A DNA stretch of 64,000 bases, taken from positions 1 to 64,000 of the forward strand of contig RCNN01000048.1 in the NCBI GenBank assembly GCA_003667245.1, in the 5' to 3' direction. Of this stretch, positions 37,101-49,007 are shown piece by piece. How positions within the stretch are numbered: the stretch's first letter is position 1; every line of letters begins with the position of its first letter. A program made the translations under genes and the position numbers. Source of the DNA: Heterostelium multicystogenum (Eukaryota; Evosea; Eumycetozoa; Acytosteliales; Acytosteliaceae). Under the pieces are notes generated by a model that did no database searches, was not told where the DNA came from, and worked only from the letters and a program-made list of their open reading frames with translations.

Positions 37101-38676
37101 CTGGATCACTGTTGTGAATGGTTTTTCCTCCATCATTTGATCCATAAACAATTGTGTTCTTGGAGATTGGGAGATTTTGAAATTGCCAACAAACGATAAC
37201 CTCCATAATCAATAATGGCCATCAGTGGGAATTTAATCAATCCATTCGAGTGTTCCATGAAATGATTCAAACCTTTCAATTCATGTCCTGCTGACTTTTG
37301 TGCTTTCTCGTCAGACCGCGAAGTGTCACCATACATCCATAAACCAGGTGCGATTTCAACATCGACCACAAATTTGAAAATAATATCTTGACATTTTATA
37401 TTTGTATCCACCAGCTACACCACCCAATGATAATGGTTTAATTGTCTTTTGTTCATCGGGCAAATTAACTTCTGAGATAATAATCTTTCCAAATGTGTTT
37501 GCACAATATACAAAATCTAAAGGAAATGGTTAGCCAATGTTAGAATTTGGTAATTAGATCTAGGACTAGCAATAGTACTTACCGTTTGAAACCTTTGATA
37601 GATATTCATATTTTTCTTCGGAGTCTTCCTGTGCCAAGAGCATTTGGAAGTTGTCATTCCAGGTGTGTTTAGCCGAAATCTTTTGGCACTCTGTCAATGG
37701 TTTGAATACATCGACTTTTGGAATATTGTGCTCATGTGGAATGTTGAATTTGTTTGGTGTCTTTTCAGTGGCCGTTGAATAAGCCAGGTATGATGATTGT
37801 GAGTGATTTGAGCTAGCATAAAGATATCCACCGGAAACACCTCCACTACTGTACGAGGTATATGAAGATGCAGATGAAGCAACTGTATACAATGAATAAG
37901 ATGATCCGTGGGTGCTCTCTGCACTTGAATCATCACCAACTATAACATAGCTATCGCTAAATGATTGATGTGAGTCATTTTGCTGCGCTTGATACATTTG
38001 TTGGCTTTCATTGATAGTCATGTATGGATTGGTTGGAACTCTGGAAATATTCGCCCAATTATTGCTGGTCCTGAGGTTGATTCCATTCATACTGGCAGTT
38101 AGCTTGGCAGTTGAAACTGTGGAGTGAGACAAGGCATTTGGAGATTCATTGATGTATGTGTATGAATTTGTGAGTGCTATTTCTGGGGTGGTTGCTTCCG
38201 ATACAGATAAAATAATGTTTGGTTGCTGGGGTTGTTCTGTGATTATTGTTGGTTTTTCTTCCTCTGGTAGTGGAGTGACTTCTTCTGGCTGTGTAGGTTG
38301 TGTTTGATGTTGGGTTTCTTTATCTAGATTCTCTAGCTGCTCTACTTGCTTAATGATTTCGTCTACTAACTTTTCCTGTGATGCAACTGAAATTTCTTGT
38401 TGTTGGAATTCAGGTTGATGTGGTTGTTGTTGCTGTGGTTGAATCTGTATTTGGTCGTATGAAGCTCCAAGTTTTTGGCTTCCAACCGAGTCTGATGAAG
38501 CACTAAGTTGGTGTATATTTGAATTTGATCTTGATGGTTTCAATTTAGAGGGAGAAGGCAAAGTTGATTGTTTTATTTACAGGTTCCTTAACAGCCCAAT
38601 AAGAAAGAATCTCTCTAAATGATTTATCTTCCTTTGCTTTTTCTTGTTGTTGTTGTTGTTGTTGTTGTTGAGACAT
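34102..38676 (-). CDS. CLU-type domain plus leucine-rich-repeat protein, copy 1
   Basis: About 1,500 codons. ATG 38676 is followed by a Gln run, then a Ser/Gln/Pro-rich low-complexity region of about 350 residues. An intron (37517-37582) precedes a CLU-like core: SAGHELKGLNHFME, LIKFPLMAIIDYGGYRLLAI, ISKNTIVYGSNDGGKTIHN, KGHMVGLTTPTFIYGPGDIE and GNYYMIDFARAFPPEYP. These match the central domain of Clu/TIF31 proteins, which bind mRNAs for mitochondrial proteins. A helical middle section follows, then RNI/AMN1-like leucine-rich repeats (for example LESLELRVSGQITNDG, LTKLALSCRQLTDDTGN, LKELNLSNLPLEKRT). This CLU-plus-LRR layout differs from true Clu proteins, so the role is unknown. Slips lie near 38570, 37400, 37170, 36430, 36240 and 34690. 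Confidence 0.82.
38642..38671 (-). repeat. CAA triplet run coding a poly-Gln tract
   Basis: Ten CAA codons immediately after the start of the copy 1 CLU-LRR gene (read as TTG on the + strand). The flanking reading frame is open. Confidence 0.85.
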
Positions 38677-39472
38677 TTTTAATGATATATATTAATAACT
38701 AAACACTTAAGTTAATTTATTAAATATAATTGTAGTTGTATAATATTGTAATAATATTCTTCAATAAACCAAAGTAGAAGTAGTAGTTGCTATATTATTG
38801 TTGAAGGATGTACAAATAAAGATTTATTCGATAGGAGTAAGTTGTTGTCTTTGGACTAGTACCGATATCGATCAATCAATACAAAGGACAGCAGCAAAGG
38901 TACAACCAATGAACTAACTAACTACCAAGTTTATTTCCAAGAATAATAATAATAATAACCAACAACGAATTAGTTAATAATAATTATTATTATTATTTAA
39001 AAAAGAAAAAAGAATGAAAGCAAAGAAAGAACCAAAACAATTGGTAATATAGATATAACAATATAAATATTTTGAATTGTGTGTGGGGTTGTTTATGGAA
39101 TCGAAGAAGCTTCCTTATTTTTAAATCTGGTGTGTGTAAGTTCTAAAAAAAAAAACCTCAAAAAAAATTGTTTTTTAAATAATTAAAAAATCAAAGGTTC
39201 TTTTGATGAAGTAACCGATCTGTGCTCCAAGAACCACATACAAAGTTTCATTAAGAAAATAGATGTCATCATTTTGGTCAGTTTTGGAATTTGTGATAAT
39301 TTATTAAAATAAAGTGTTCTAAAACATTTTGAAAATCACAAACCTTTCTTTAATTTATATATATTAATTACAATATAAACTAGTTTCTATATAATTATAT
39401 TTAGTATCTAAACTCATATTATTGAATTCGTTGGTTAAATAATTAAATGATATTATTTTCCTGAGATTTAAA

Positions 39473-39910
39473 TTAAAGGTGTTTTGTATCCTTTGAAGTT
39501 GAAAGAAATGCAGATTTAAAACTTTCATACAAATAGGAATCATTATCATCGAAAATGTACAAGTTTTCCAATGACGCCCCTGGACTAATATAATTTGGTA
39601 GTTTTGCACATCATTAAAGGTTAGATAAGGAATGTCTGTTGGATATGAGAAACTATTGCTTGTGATCTATTCATATTTCAAATCTTCATAAGTGCACAGG
39701 TTTAATTAAATTATTTTTATATATACTGGTATATATTTATGACATAGTATGATCCTTTTGCAGTTGACAAAGATTCTATTTGTTATCTCATGTAATGAGA
39801 TCCAAATCAATATAGTACTCGAAATCTAGTGTATAATAATGATGTTGAAATGTACAATAATGCTGCAATGTTCGCGAAATGCTATTTGATTCTGGAATGA
39901 CATTTGACAT
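39473..39910 (-). CDS. Small candidate gene, FNIP-repeat-like ending
   Basis: From ATG 39910 the frame reads MSNVIPESNSISRTLQHYC.., then slips near 39790 to EITNRIFVNCKRIILCHKYIP. A 60-bp GT-AG intron (39667-39726) follows, then SYPTDIPYLTFNDVQN. A second slip near 39600 leads to KLPNYISPGASLENLYIF and a stop at 39473. The IPxxLTFxD..LPxxISPxAS rhythm recalls FNIP repeats, which are abundant in dictyostelids, but only one or two degenerate units are present. It lies between the two CLU-LRR genes and could be a fragment of a larger gene. Confidence 0.28.
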
Positions 39911-40005
39911 TGAATTCAAATGTTAAAAATTTCATTACATTTTATTGAGTTATTTATGTTTTGTTTTTTTTGGATATTCTGCTTTTCAATCTTGGTATTT
40001 GTATT

Positions 40006-43000
40006 TCACCATTTCAGGTGACTGCAAAGAGTATTTGGTGTGATCGCAAATAAAGCTGATGTGTGGGTACTCACTTGAAGTTCAAAGAGGATTTCAGGTG
40101 TAATGGATTTGCAGTTGTTCATGATGATTCTCCTCATTGATGTGCAACGGTTGAGCATTTGAGTTATACCACGCTTTTCGACAGGGAAAGAAGAAAATGC
40201 CAAGCTCTTTGAGATTCAATATATAGTTTCCCAATGATTGCCAGAAGATTATCGTCAAGTGGAACAGGTTCATTGGTAACATGGTCGATAAATCTCAAAA
40301 TCATCCATTATAAGTGATTCAATCATTGGTGTAAGATCTAAAAAAGGCCGCTAATGATTGGACAGAAACGTTTAAGTTGGAACAATCGAGTTCTGATATC
40401 TTTTTTCAAAAGGGATCTCCATAACTTGATCGTTTTGATCAATGAGAAGTCTTGTATGTAGTCATAAAGTTTGGTAGGTTGAGGTTGGTTGGCAATCTCA
40501 GGTGGGTAAGATCTGGTAGTTTTTCTAAAGAGTGTCCACAAGACTGAATAGTCACCATCGTAATTAGATAGTCTGAGATGTTTGAGTGGTGGCTCTAGTA
40601 TCGAAAGTGTTTGTATTGGTTCCTTCTGCAGTAACATTTGAATTCTCAAATGAGAGATAAGTTAGATTTTTACATCCATTGATTTCGAGGGCTTCAACTA
40701 CAGTGTTATCGGTCTGAGTCTTTGTTAATCGGAGTGATCTGAGATTAGATGAAATTCTTTACTATTTCGGCGATTGAGCTGGAGGTAAGTTGAATGCAAT
40801 AGGACAGATCCAGATTGATTAAGTCTCTGGAGTGTTTGGCAAGCTCAATACTTGTAAGATCGGTTATATTTCGGAGCGAAAGTGATACATCAACCAATGA
40901 TGTTTGAGATTTAAAGAGGGGAGCCATTCCAATATCATTAATAGCAGGAGACTTGCAAAGTGAAATCTTTGAAAGATTGACAAATAGGAGCCAATGCAAG
41001 AATGGTTTTGTTGGTAACTGAGGTATTTGCAAGAGAGAACTCCTTAATGTTGCACATGAGAGGAATGATGTTTTCAAATGTTTGATCGTTGATCCATATT
41101 CCGCTGAGATAGATGGATGTGAGATTGACACATTCAACAAACCATTTGTACAATAACTTTGGTAATGTGTCAATATTGCTTAATTCTCCTATCTCCTTTG
41201 GACTGTTTACTAGATTCATTTGTGTTCAATAGGATGCTTTCATTGCTATCACTGAGGGAGGTGTGTAAATCAACTTTGTCTTTACGTACATCCACATCTG
41301 TAAAATGAATAGACATCAGCTCTTTGAAGCGGGAAGCAGGATAATGCAACTTTGGGTGTAAATATAGAGGTCGCTCAATACTAATTTCTTAATATTTTGG
41401 AAGATGGTCAAAGTATTCGTACAAAAACTCTTCGTTTAAGAGATGTCGCAGTTGCTGTGGAATGTAGAGGTGGCTGATTTCTGGAATTGTTTCGAGTGTG
41501 TGGCGCAAGAATTCTTTGATTTTGCTATCAGCAGGGCACTGTAGTGATAGATAACAAATGATATCAAATCGTAAACTTTACACTTCTTTATGGACTCACC
41601 ATAATTATTCTTCAGAATGCACGAGTTGGGAAGAGTAAGTCTAAAGTAGGGTGAAGCAATGGTATTAAGATCTGCGCGCTCCATTGCAGCCTCTAGCTTT
41701 TTGCTTGGCAATGTTCAGTTGTTGTTTAAAGTGGACCACATCTACACTAAAGAACAGGTAGTAGGTGGCGACTTTATGATGCATCATTGCCCACAGTGCC
41801 AGGATGTTGGGATCAGTTTGGTCATGTGCAACGGTATGTTCGTAGCATATTGATTCCCTTTCTGATTAAGAGGTAGCTAGCGAGTACCTGATTTGAAAGT
41901 GTTGATTTCAAGATGTATGATGCAGCCTTACGTAGAATGACTCTATTGGACATTGGCATCGAACGATGTGCCATCATGAGCTTCTCTTGTCCCATTTCCA
42001 CCCACCGATTCAACTCTGCAGGTGGTACTTTTGGTTGTAGCAATCTCTTTTTGACTTCGAAAATCAAATGTGAACCGGCGGCATAATCGATAACCGTTGG
42101 ATACTTGACACGAGACTCAACCTCCATAATATCATATATGGAAATCACATATCTTGGATTTGATGCAAATTGGTTCAGTGCATCTGTATTAATCTTTAAA
42201 TTCAACATTTGAATAATACGAAAGGACCAAAAGTTTCGAGTCAAAAGAATTTCTTAAATCATATCTAAATGAATGATGAATTAGTAACTTTCTTTCATAG
42301 GAATTTTATCTTAAACTTACTCATTACATCTCTCGCTTTTACTTAGGCAATTTGGGAATGCTCTGAGGGCAGCAAATTTGAAATTACCGGTTTGAATGGA
42401 GCTCCAGAATGTCTTGTATTCGTTTGATCTCTGGGTATTTAGGAGAAGGTCAAACACATCAGCAACAATGATTTTTGGCTCATCTGAAGGTCGGTTAGTT
42501 TGGTCCATCTTTTCTCTAAACTTGGCAAGTATCAGTTTCTTTCCAAACACGTGCAACCATCTCTGTAAAAACAATAGACTTAAAAAATCTATCCTTTATC
42601 AACTGACAAAATAGCACCAAGATATCTGATGTTAATACCACGACCATGTATCATGTTCACCATTCGAATCATTTCAAAAAGATTTCTGTTGGTATCCAGC
42701 AAAAGTATTGCAATTGACAAATTTCTTTAAATCTTTCAAGAACAAACTATCAAAAAATTCATCAGATGCTTCACATACTATATCTTCCTCCTATTGCACT
42801 GACATAGTTAGTATCAAGTTTGTTGACAGACAACTCGTAATAAACAACATACCAATGCTTTTTGAATATAGGATGCACACTCAGGGATAATGTTTTTGTG
42901 ATATTTAATTGTCATATCAATGACCTCTTGATTAGAATCGTCTTCATCTTTTCCAGTTTGCCAACCCAGAAAAAGCATCTGGACTCAGGGGTACCTCCGA

Positions 43001-44643
43001 TGTTCTAATAAGCTCTGGACGCAAACATTGCATAGAAAATTTCACGACCAACTTTTCCATGAATATGAGCAGGGTATTCGGGTGGGAATGCACGAGCGAA
43101 ATCCAACATGTAATAACGTCCATCGGTTCCCTTATGCACCTCGATATCACCGGGCCATATATCAACTTTGGAGTAGTAAGTCCAACCATGTGACCCTTAG
43201 TATTCATAATAGAGGCCAAACGTTCCATCTCTTTCTCAATGACTGGATCACTGTTGTGAATGGTTTTTCCTCCATCATTTGATCCATAAACAATTGTGTT
43301 CTTGGAGATTGGAAGATTTGAGATGGCCAACAAACGATATCCTCTATAGTCAATAATAGCCATCAATGGGAATCTTATCAATCCACTCGAGTACTCCATG
43401 AAATGATTCAAACCTTTCAATTCATGTCCTGCTGACTTTTGTGCTTTCTCGTCAGATCGTGAAGTGTCACCATACATCCATAAACCTGGTGCGATTTCAA
43501 CATCAACCACAAATTTGAAAATAATATCTTGACATTTATATTTGTATCCACCAGCTACACCACCCAATGATAATGGTTTAATTGTCTTTTGATCTTCGGG
43601 TAAGTTTCTCTCAGAAATAATAAGCTTTCCAAAATGTGTTTGCACAATATACAAAATCTAGAGTATTTGTTTCTCAATTATAAGAAAATATTCAATCCTG
43701 ATATGATTAAAATAACTTACCATTAGCAACAATTGCCATATATTTATATTTTTCATCATTTTCAGGTAGATCCATAATATATTGAAACTTTTCGTTCCAC
43801 GTGTAATCTTGCCCATCTTCTCTTTGACAGCGTTCTCGTTCATGCCAAATGTTCACTTTTGGTATATTATGATCTAGAGGTACATCAATGTCGATAGGTT
43901 CTGTATTGTTGGTGGTATATGCTAAGTAAGATGAAGAAGAATGGTTCGATTCGGCGTACATGTAGCCTTCGGATGAGCTTAGTGATGAATCCACATTGGT
44001 TGTATTTTCGGATGCTGTTGATTTGGCTGTATCGACATATAAATAAGGAAGACCCACTCGATGATGGTGATGGTGAAGATGTGTATGAAGAGCTTGACGG
44101 TGAGTATGGTTGATATGAAGTGGCAGGTTGTCTCGTTTGCACAGCCTCTCCATTGCGATTAACGGTGTACAATGAATATCCGGAGTGATTGAAGTTATGC
44201 TTGTATCCGTTGTAGTTATTATTGACTTTGTATCCAGTACCATTGTTAATTTCCTTCTTTATAACTTCGTGTGTCATTGGATTAGCAGGTGCGCTCGCTG
44301 AAAGTGGTTTATCGTGTTGGTGCTGGTGATGCTGTTGTTTTGGTTGTTGCTGTTCCTGTGTTTGATTATTTAGTCCTTCGCTGGTTGATGCAGATATTAA
44401 ATTCGCAGTGGAACTGTTGGAAGAAAACAAAGAAGGATCTTCACTGGTGTTACTGCTACTACTATCCAATGGCGGAGAATACATTGATTTATATGCAATC
44501 GATGGTTCCCTAATTAGGTGGGCCCAATTCTCCATCACGCCCTTATCATTTAAAATACCATTCTCTATTTTCTCTTTCTCCAAATCCTTTTCTTGAAAAT
44601 CATTTATTTTCAACTGGCTCAGATCCCCACCAGTTGACTCCAT
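40006..44643 (-). CDS. CLU-type domain plus leucine-rich-repeat protein, copy 2
   Basis: Tandem paralog of the 34102-38676 gene with the same order. A Ser/Gln/His-rich N-terminus starts at ATG 44643. An intron (43658-43720) sits at the identical codon phase as in copy 1 (before DFVYCANTF). Next come the CLU-like core (SAGHELKGLNHFMEYSSG, ISKNTIVYGSNDGGKTIHN), a helical segment (RPSDEPKIIVADVFDLL; IIQMLNLKINTDALNQF) and C-terminal leucine-rich repeats ending near 40006 (SMRRIIMNNCKSITPEIL). It carries a second intron (42265-42320) that copy 1 lacks. It needs more frame corrections than copy 1 (about 44045, 43635, 43160, 42960, 42600-42900, 41900, 41230, 40940, 40650, 40210), so it may be a decaying copy or simply poorly sequenced. 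Confidence 0.72.
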
Positions 44644-44939
44644 CTTTATAGTTGTTTGTACAAAGAAGAATATTATAACAATAATAAAATGAAAATCAAA
44701 TTAAATTAACACAATTAGCAATTGCTTGCTTTGCTTTGCTTTACAATTTACAAATTTAGAGCACTTTGTTTTTTCTTTACAATTCTACTGTTGTTTATAG
44801 ATATTTATACAGGTAATTTTATTAATATTTCAGTGCATCAAAAATATTATTATTTATATTTAATATATATTATTATATTATTATTGGCAATGAATATTAT
44901 CTCTTATATTTATAAATTAGTAAATAGTTATAGTAAATC

Positions 44940-44971
<32 letters not shown>

Positions 44972-45897
44972 TAATAGTAGTAGTGTTTATATGAAAAGGT
45001 TTGTCGTTGTTGATGTTGAAGTTGTTATTGTTATCTTGTCTGATTCAAAAAAGACAAGATAGTTGTAGCAAATGAAAAATTGAATTAGGTGGATGATAAT
45101 TAGGGGGTGGAATTTAAATTTGCAATGATAAGATGATTTTTAAATATTTAAATTATAATTAATATTAATATAGTATCAATATTAAAAATAATAATTATTA
45201 AATTAAAATTAAATAAATAAATAATTAAATAAATAATAATAAATCTTTGTTATTTTGGTATTTACTTTGTGTGTTGGTTTTCCGTTGTTCTATTGCATTA
45301 TTATCAGTAATATTAATATTTAAATTTATATTTATTATAATTATTATTATTAAAGTCAATATGATATTCTATAACATCGTTCATCGATTCGAATCATCGC
45401 ATATCTATCATGAAGTATGAGTTTAATTCGTTTTGTTTGTTGAGAAATAAAAGGGTGATAGTGATATCAAATGAGCACGACACACTACCTATTAAAGATA
45501 GAATCGAATTTTATTTTATTAACCAATTAATTATAAAAACATCTAACTAAAAAGGTATTTTTTTATTGACAAACAATAAACAGGTTAGGGTGTTTGTGCT
45601 TGTTTTTTATGAACATACAATACCAACAAAATTTCCTTTCGTGGATGTGTCACTTTAAATAATTTAAAAAACTAAAACAAAAAAATCAAGAAAATAATTA
45701 AAAAATGAATTGGAGTGTTTGCATCATAATAAAATTTACTGGAAATGAAAAAACTATACACACCCACATGATAAATGTTGTTCTGTTTTTGGAAAATGAA
45801 TATTTTTATTTAAATATTACTTGTAGATCTATAATTATTATTATTATTAGTTTTAGTTTTAGTTTTGTGTTGATCAAATAAAAAGAGCAGCTATATC
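44644..45897. other. Intergenic, very AT-rich; nothing recognised
   Basis: Divergent region between the copy 2 CLU-LRR gene and hop2. Dominated by TAA/ATA triplet runs (44939-44969, 45170-45245). An open stretch at 44722-44994 is composed of AT-derived codons (Ile, Tyr, Leu, Phe) and is judged noncoding. Confidence 0.6.
44939..44969. repeat. (AAT)n microsatellite
   Basis: About ten AAT triplets in the intergenic region. Confidence 0.85.
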
Positions 45898-46747
45898 ATG
45901 GCACCAGGTGGCGCAAAAGGAAAAGCAAATAAAGGAAATGAAGAAGAAGAATTAGTGATCAATTATTTGAAAAAGGTATGTTGGCTAATTTAAGACGATT
46001 TGCGGTTTAGATAGACTCGTTTGCTGATTCGATGGTTGCGTGCGGGGTGTGCATTGTTAGAATTCGAGACCGTTCAGTCCGCAGCAGATTGAGGCTGCTT
46101 TCCCACAGCTGGGAAAAACTAAAACTGTAAAGATGCTCAAGTACTTGGCTGAGAATGGCAAGATCGTACAAAAGGAGAGTGGAAAGGCATTCATATATTG
46201 GTACGACCAAGACAACAAGGAAGATAACCCAGTCGATGAGTATGGACAGCCTTTGGTACAGCAGGTCTCCATCGAGGAGTTAAACAAGTCAAACGCTACA
46301 TTGAAGACGCAACTGGATGAGCTGGAGCAGGAGCTGAAAACACTCCAAGCAAACTCAAAAGAGCTGTCGGCACAGCTCACCAACACAGAAATTGCAAACA
46401 GAATCGATACTCTACAGAAGGAAAACAGCCAGCTCGAAGAGAAGCTTAATGGATACAAGAAGAAGAATGTGGTGGTGACACCTGCAGAAAAGAAAAAGCT
46501 GGAGGCAAATCATGCCAAAGCAAGAAGAGAATGGGTTGCACGTAAAAAGAGTTTTAAAGAGGTACTTGACACAATTCTTGAAAGATCATCAAAAAAGAAA
46601 AAAGATCTACAGGAGGAAATAGGTTGGGAGGCCGATGAGGATTTGAACATAACTATCATACCCGATCGATCAAAGAGTAATACCAACTCATCTTCATCGT
46701 CCTCGGCAGCACCCGAATACAAAAGACAAAGAAGGTCATACTCATGA
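45898..46747 (+). CDS. hop2: Hop2/PSMC3IP (TBPIP) homologous-pairing protein
   Basis: Hop2 acts with Mnd1 to help Rad51/Dmc1 strand exchange in meiosis. Exon 1 (45898-45975) encodes MAPGGAKGKANKGNEEEELV..; the intron is 45976-46060; exon 2 runs to 46747. Together they give 254 residues with no frame error. The winged-helix DNA-binding region reads NYLKKNSRPFSPQQIEAAF, LGKTKTVKMLKYLAENGKI and KAFIYWYDQDN. A long leucine-heptad coiled coil follows (KTQLDELEQELKTLQANSKE and onward). The C-terminal helical cap reads WVARKKSFKEVLDTILERS and EEIGWEADEDLNITIIPD, as in human PSMC3IP. It ends in a Ser/Arg-rich tail. Length and order are as expected. Confidence 0.93.
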
Positions 46748-47484
46748 GCTAATATGCAGTCTTAAGGTCTTTTAATATTACATTCAAACAAATTACTTGT
46801 ATATAATGCACACCACTCCAATTTTACCAGAAATATATTATTAGGTTTTGTTTACCTAGCATACACAAATCAACCTACATCGAAAATCAAATTTAATTTC
46901 TTCTTGAATTTTCATACAGAGCAGTTGGTTATGTCTGTCCAATCAACACCAAATCTCGAATATCTGAACTAAGGACTGTCTCCTTTTCCGATTTGAACTA
47001 CACTTCAGTTGCTGCAAACTCGCATTGGTGGTATAGTGAAATATTAAAAATATCATATGATCTGGTGGTTCAGCTCAAAATTGTCCCCCAGATAAAATAA
47101 TTTGACGAACAGGTACAACCAAACAATGTTTATTTTTATTACAAACAAATATTATGATGATTTTTTTTCATAGTGGTTTCAATACATCAATTATGAAAGA
47201 GTGATCCAGATTAAATGATAATATCAAATGACCATGTAGTTAATCAAATATAAATTACTCATAAAAATTTAAGCTGAATTTGATATTAATAAACACTAAC
47301 TGATTTATACTCTTAACATCACAAGAATGAACTATGTGCTTTTGTCTATGTGTTAAAGATACGATATTGAATATGTTCATTCTCTATTTAAAGAACTAAA
47401 TTTGATTATCTTGTTTTAATAGATATCTGTATTAATAATTTATAACTTGTCAAAAATAATACTACATTATTATATAAATAGAAA
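46748..47484. other. Intergenic; holds a tRNA-Gly-like 5' fragment
   Basis: At 47022-47039 the sequence gcattggtggtatagtga looks like the acceptor and D-arm start of a tRNA-Gly. The anticodon arm, T-arm B box and closing acceptor strand are absent, so no functional tRNA is called. The rest is AT-rich. Confidence 0.4.
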
Positions 47485-48416
47485 ATGAATAAACTTCTTA
47501 TATTATCTTTTTTAATTTTGTTCTTCTCAATAACTAACTGTAAAGATGGTAAGGATAATAAACTAATATATTCTTCATTCATCCACTAATATATAATGAA
47601 TATTAGTTATTGAAAACAAAGGTACTTGGGGAATAAATAATTTCCAAAGTTATAAAGATACTATTGTCGAATTTGGATATCATTGGAATGAAACCAACCT
47701 CTCAGATTTTTGGTCATATAAAGTCTATATTGAAAGTAAACCATGTCTTTTATACACTAGTTATCCAAGTAAAATAATATGCTATGTCGCTGAGGTATAT
47801 ACTGCGGATAGAAACTATTCAATACAAATTGATTATCAAAATGATACTCTTTTCCAAGTAGTTTTGAATACAACAAATATCTATCTCTCAAGAAGTATGT
47901 ACAATATTAATTATAGTTGTAAAATCTGAATTATTAACACTTAAACTCAATCTTTCATCAGAAATTCCATATATTACTGGTGTTGAAAAACATGATACTG
48001 ATGTATATATTCATGGTAACTTCTCAAATGTTACTCCAAACAATGTGACAGTTCAAACTTGTTATACAATTGACCCTAAAAGAACCATTTATGTAAATGA
48101 TTCACTTCTATCTGTGTCTATGGGTAATGACACTGATAGAGATATGTTTAACTGTGGAATTAAAGTCGATGATTCATTCGCTTACAATACAAACTACCTT
48201 GTACCTTATCAAAGTGAAGAAAGAGAAGGACAAGCTTTTTCAAGATTCATAGAAATCTTCATCATTATTTTGGTCGTTGGTATTGTTGGTATTATTTTAA
48301 TTGTTATTGCTATCACAATTATTATAGTTAAATGCATAGGCAGACGTAGAAGAATGACCCTAAAGTTCCAACAAGTGCTACCTCACATGAAGGTCGATGA
48401 TGAAGAAATGAATTAA
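47485..48416 (+). CDS. Type I membrane glycoprotein, unassigned
   Basis: Three exons (47485-47548, 47607-47894, 47962-48416) join in frame to 268 residues. There is a clear signal peptide (MNKLLILSFLILFFSITNC). The ectodomain has many N-glycosylation sequons (NET, NYS, NDT, NTT, NFS, NVT, NDS), and exon 3 opens IPYITGVEKHDTDVYIHGNF, which resembles the first strands of an IPT/TIG domain. A single transmembrane helix (IEIFIIILVVGIVGIILIVI) is followed by a basic stop-transfer (CIGRRRRMTLK) and a short acidic tail. It is probably a cell-surface protein. The partner and function are unknown, and the TIG suggestion is weak. Confidence 0.75.
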
Positions 48417-49007
48417 TAATAAAATACACAAACACCTATTAATAGAATTTCTTTCCTTGTACTTATCTTCTATATATATAAAGAAGTAAATATTTAGTCA
48501 TTACTATTCTCCATGATATTTAAATAAATCCATGTTGAATCATAATGAATTTGGGAAATACACCACAATATAGATCATGATTAAAAAAATTTAATGTCCT
48601 CTAAAAAAAGAGATTCTGGCTCAAATTTGAAGATCAAAGTTATGAAATTTTACAAAATTTAAAGGCACCAAGGTTAGAGTATGTCAGACTAGTAGTATTA
48701 ATCTTAATGTATATTAGTCAATAAAGATAAATAATTTATTTGATTCACAGGGACCTAGATAATTATAAATCTCACCTAACACTCCCCATAAAAATTACAA
48801 AAGTTTCAAAGTTAATTGTGTGAAAATTCAGTTGTTTTTTGACATATATTTTCAGTTTTGAAGGATGACAAAGCAACATGAGGGAGGATTCAAACAATGA
48901 TGACGATTTATCATAAAACATAAAGGGAGCCCTTTATGTTCAATTTTGATTTTAAACATATAGTAGTAGTTAGATAACAAAAAGAAGAATACTTTTTTAT
49001 TTAAAAA
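48417..49007. other. Intergenic; nothing recognised
   Basis: About 590 bp, AT-rich, between two + strand genes. Confidence 0.6.

Noticed and set aside
44722..44994. 90-codon Ile/Tyr/Phe-rich frame
   Set aside because: Lies in almost pure AT repeats; typical spurious frame.
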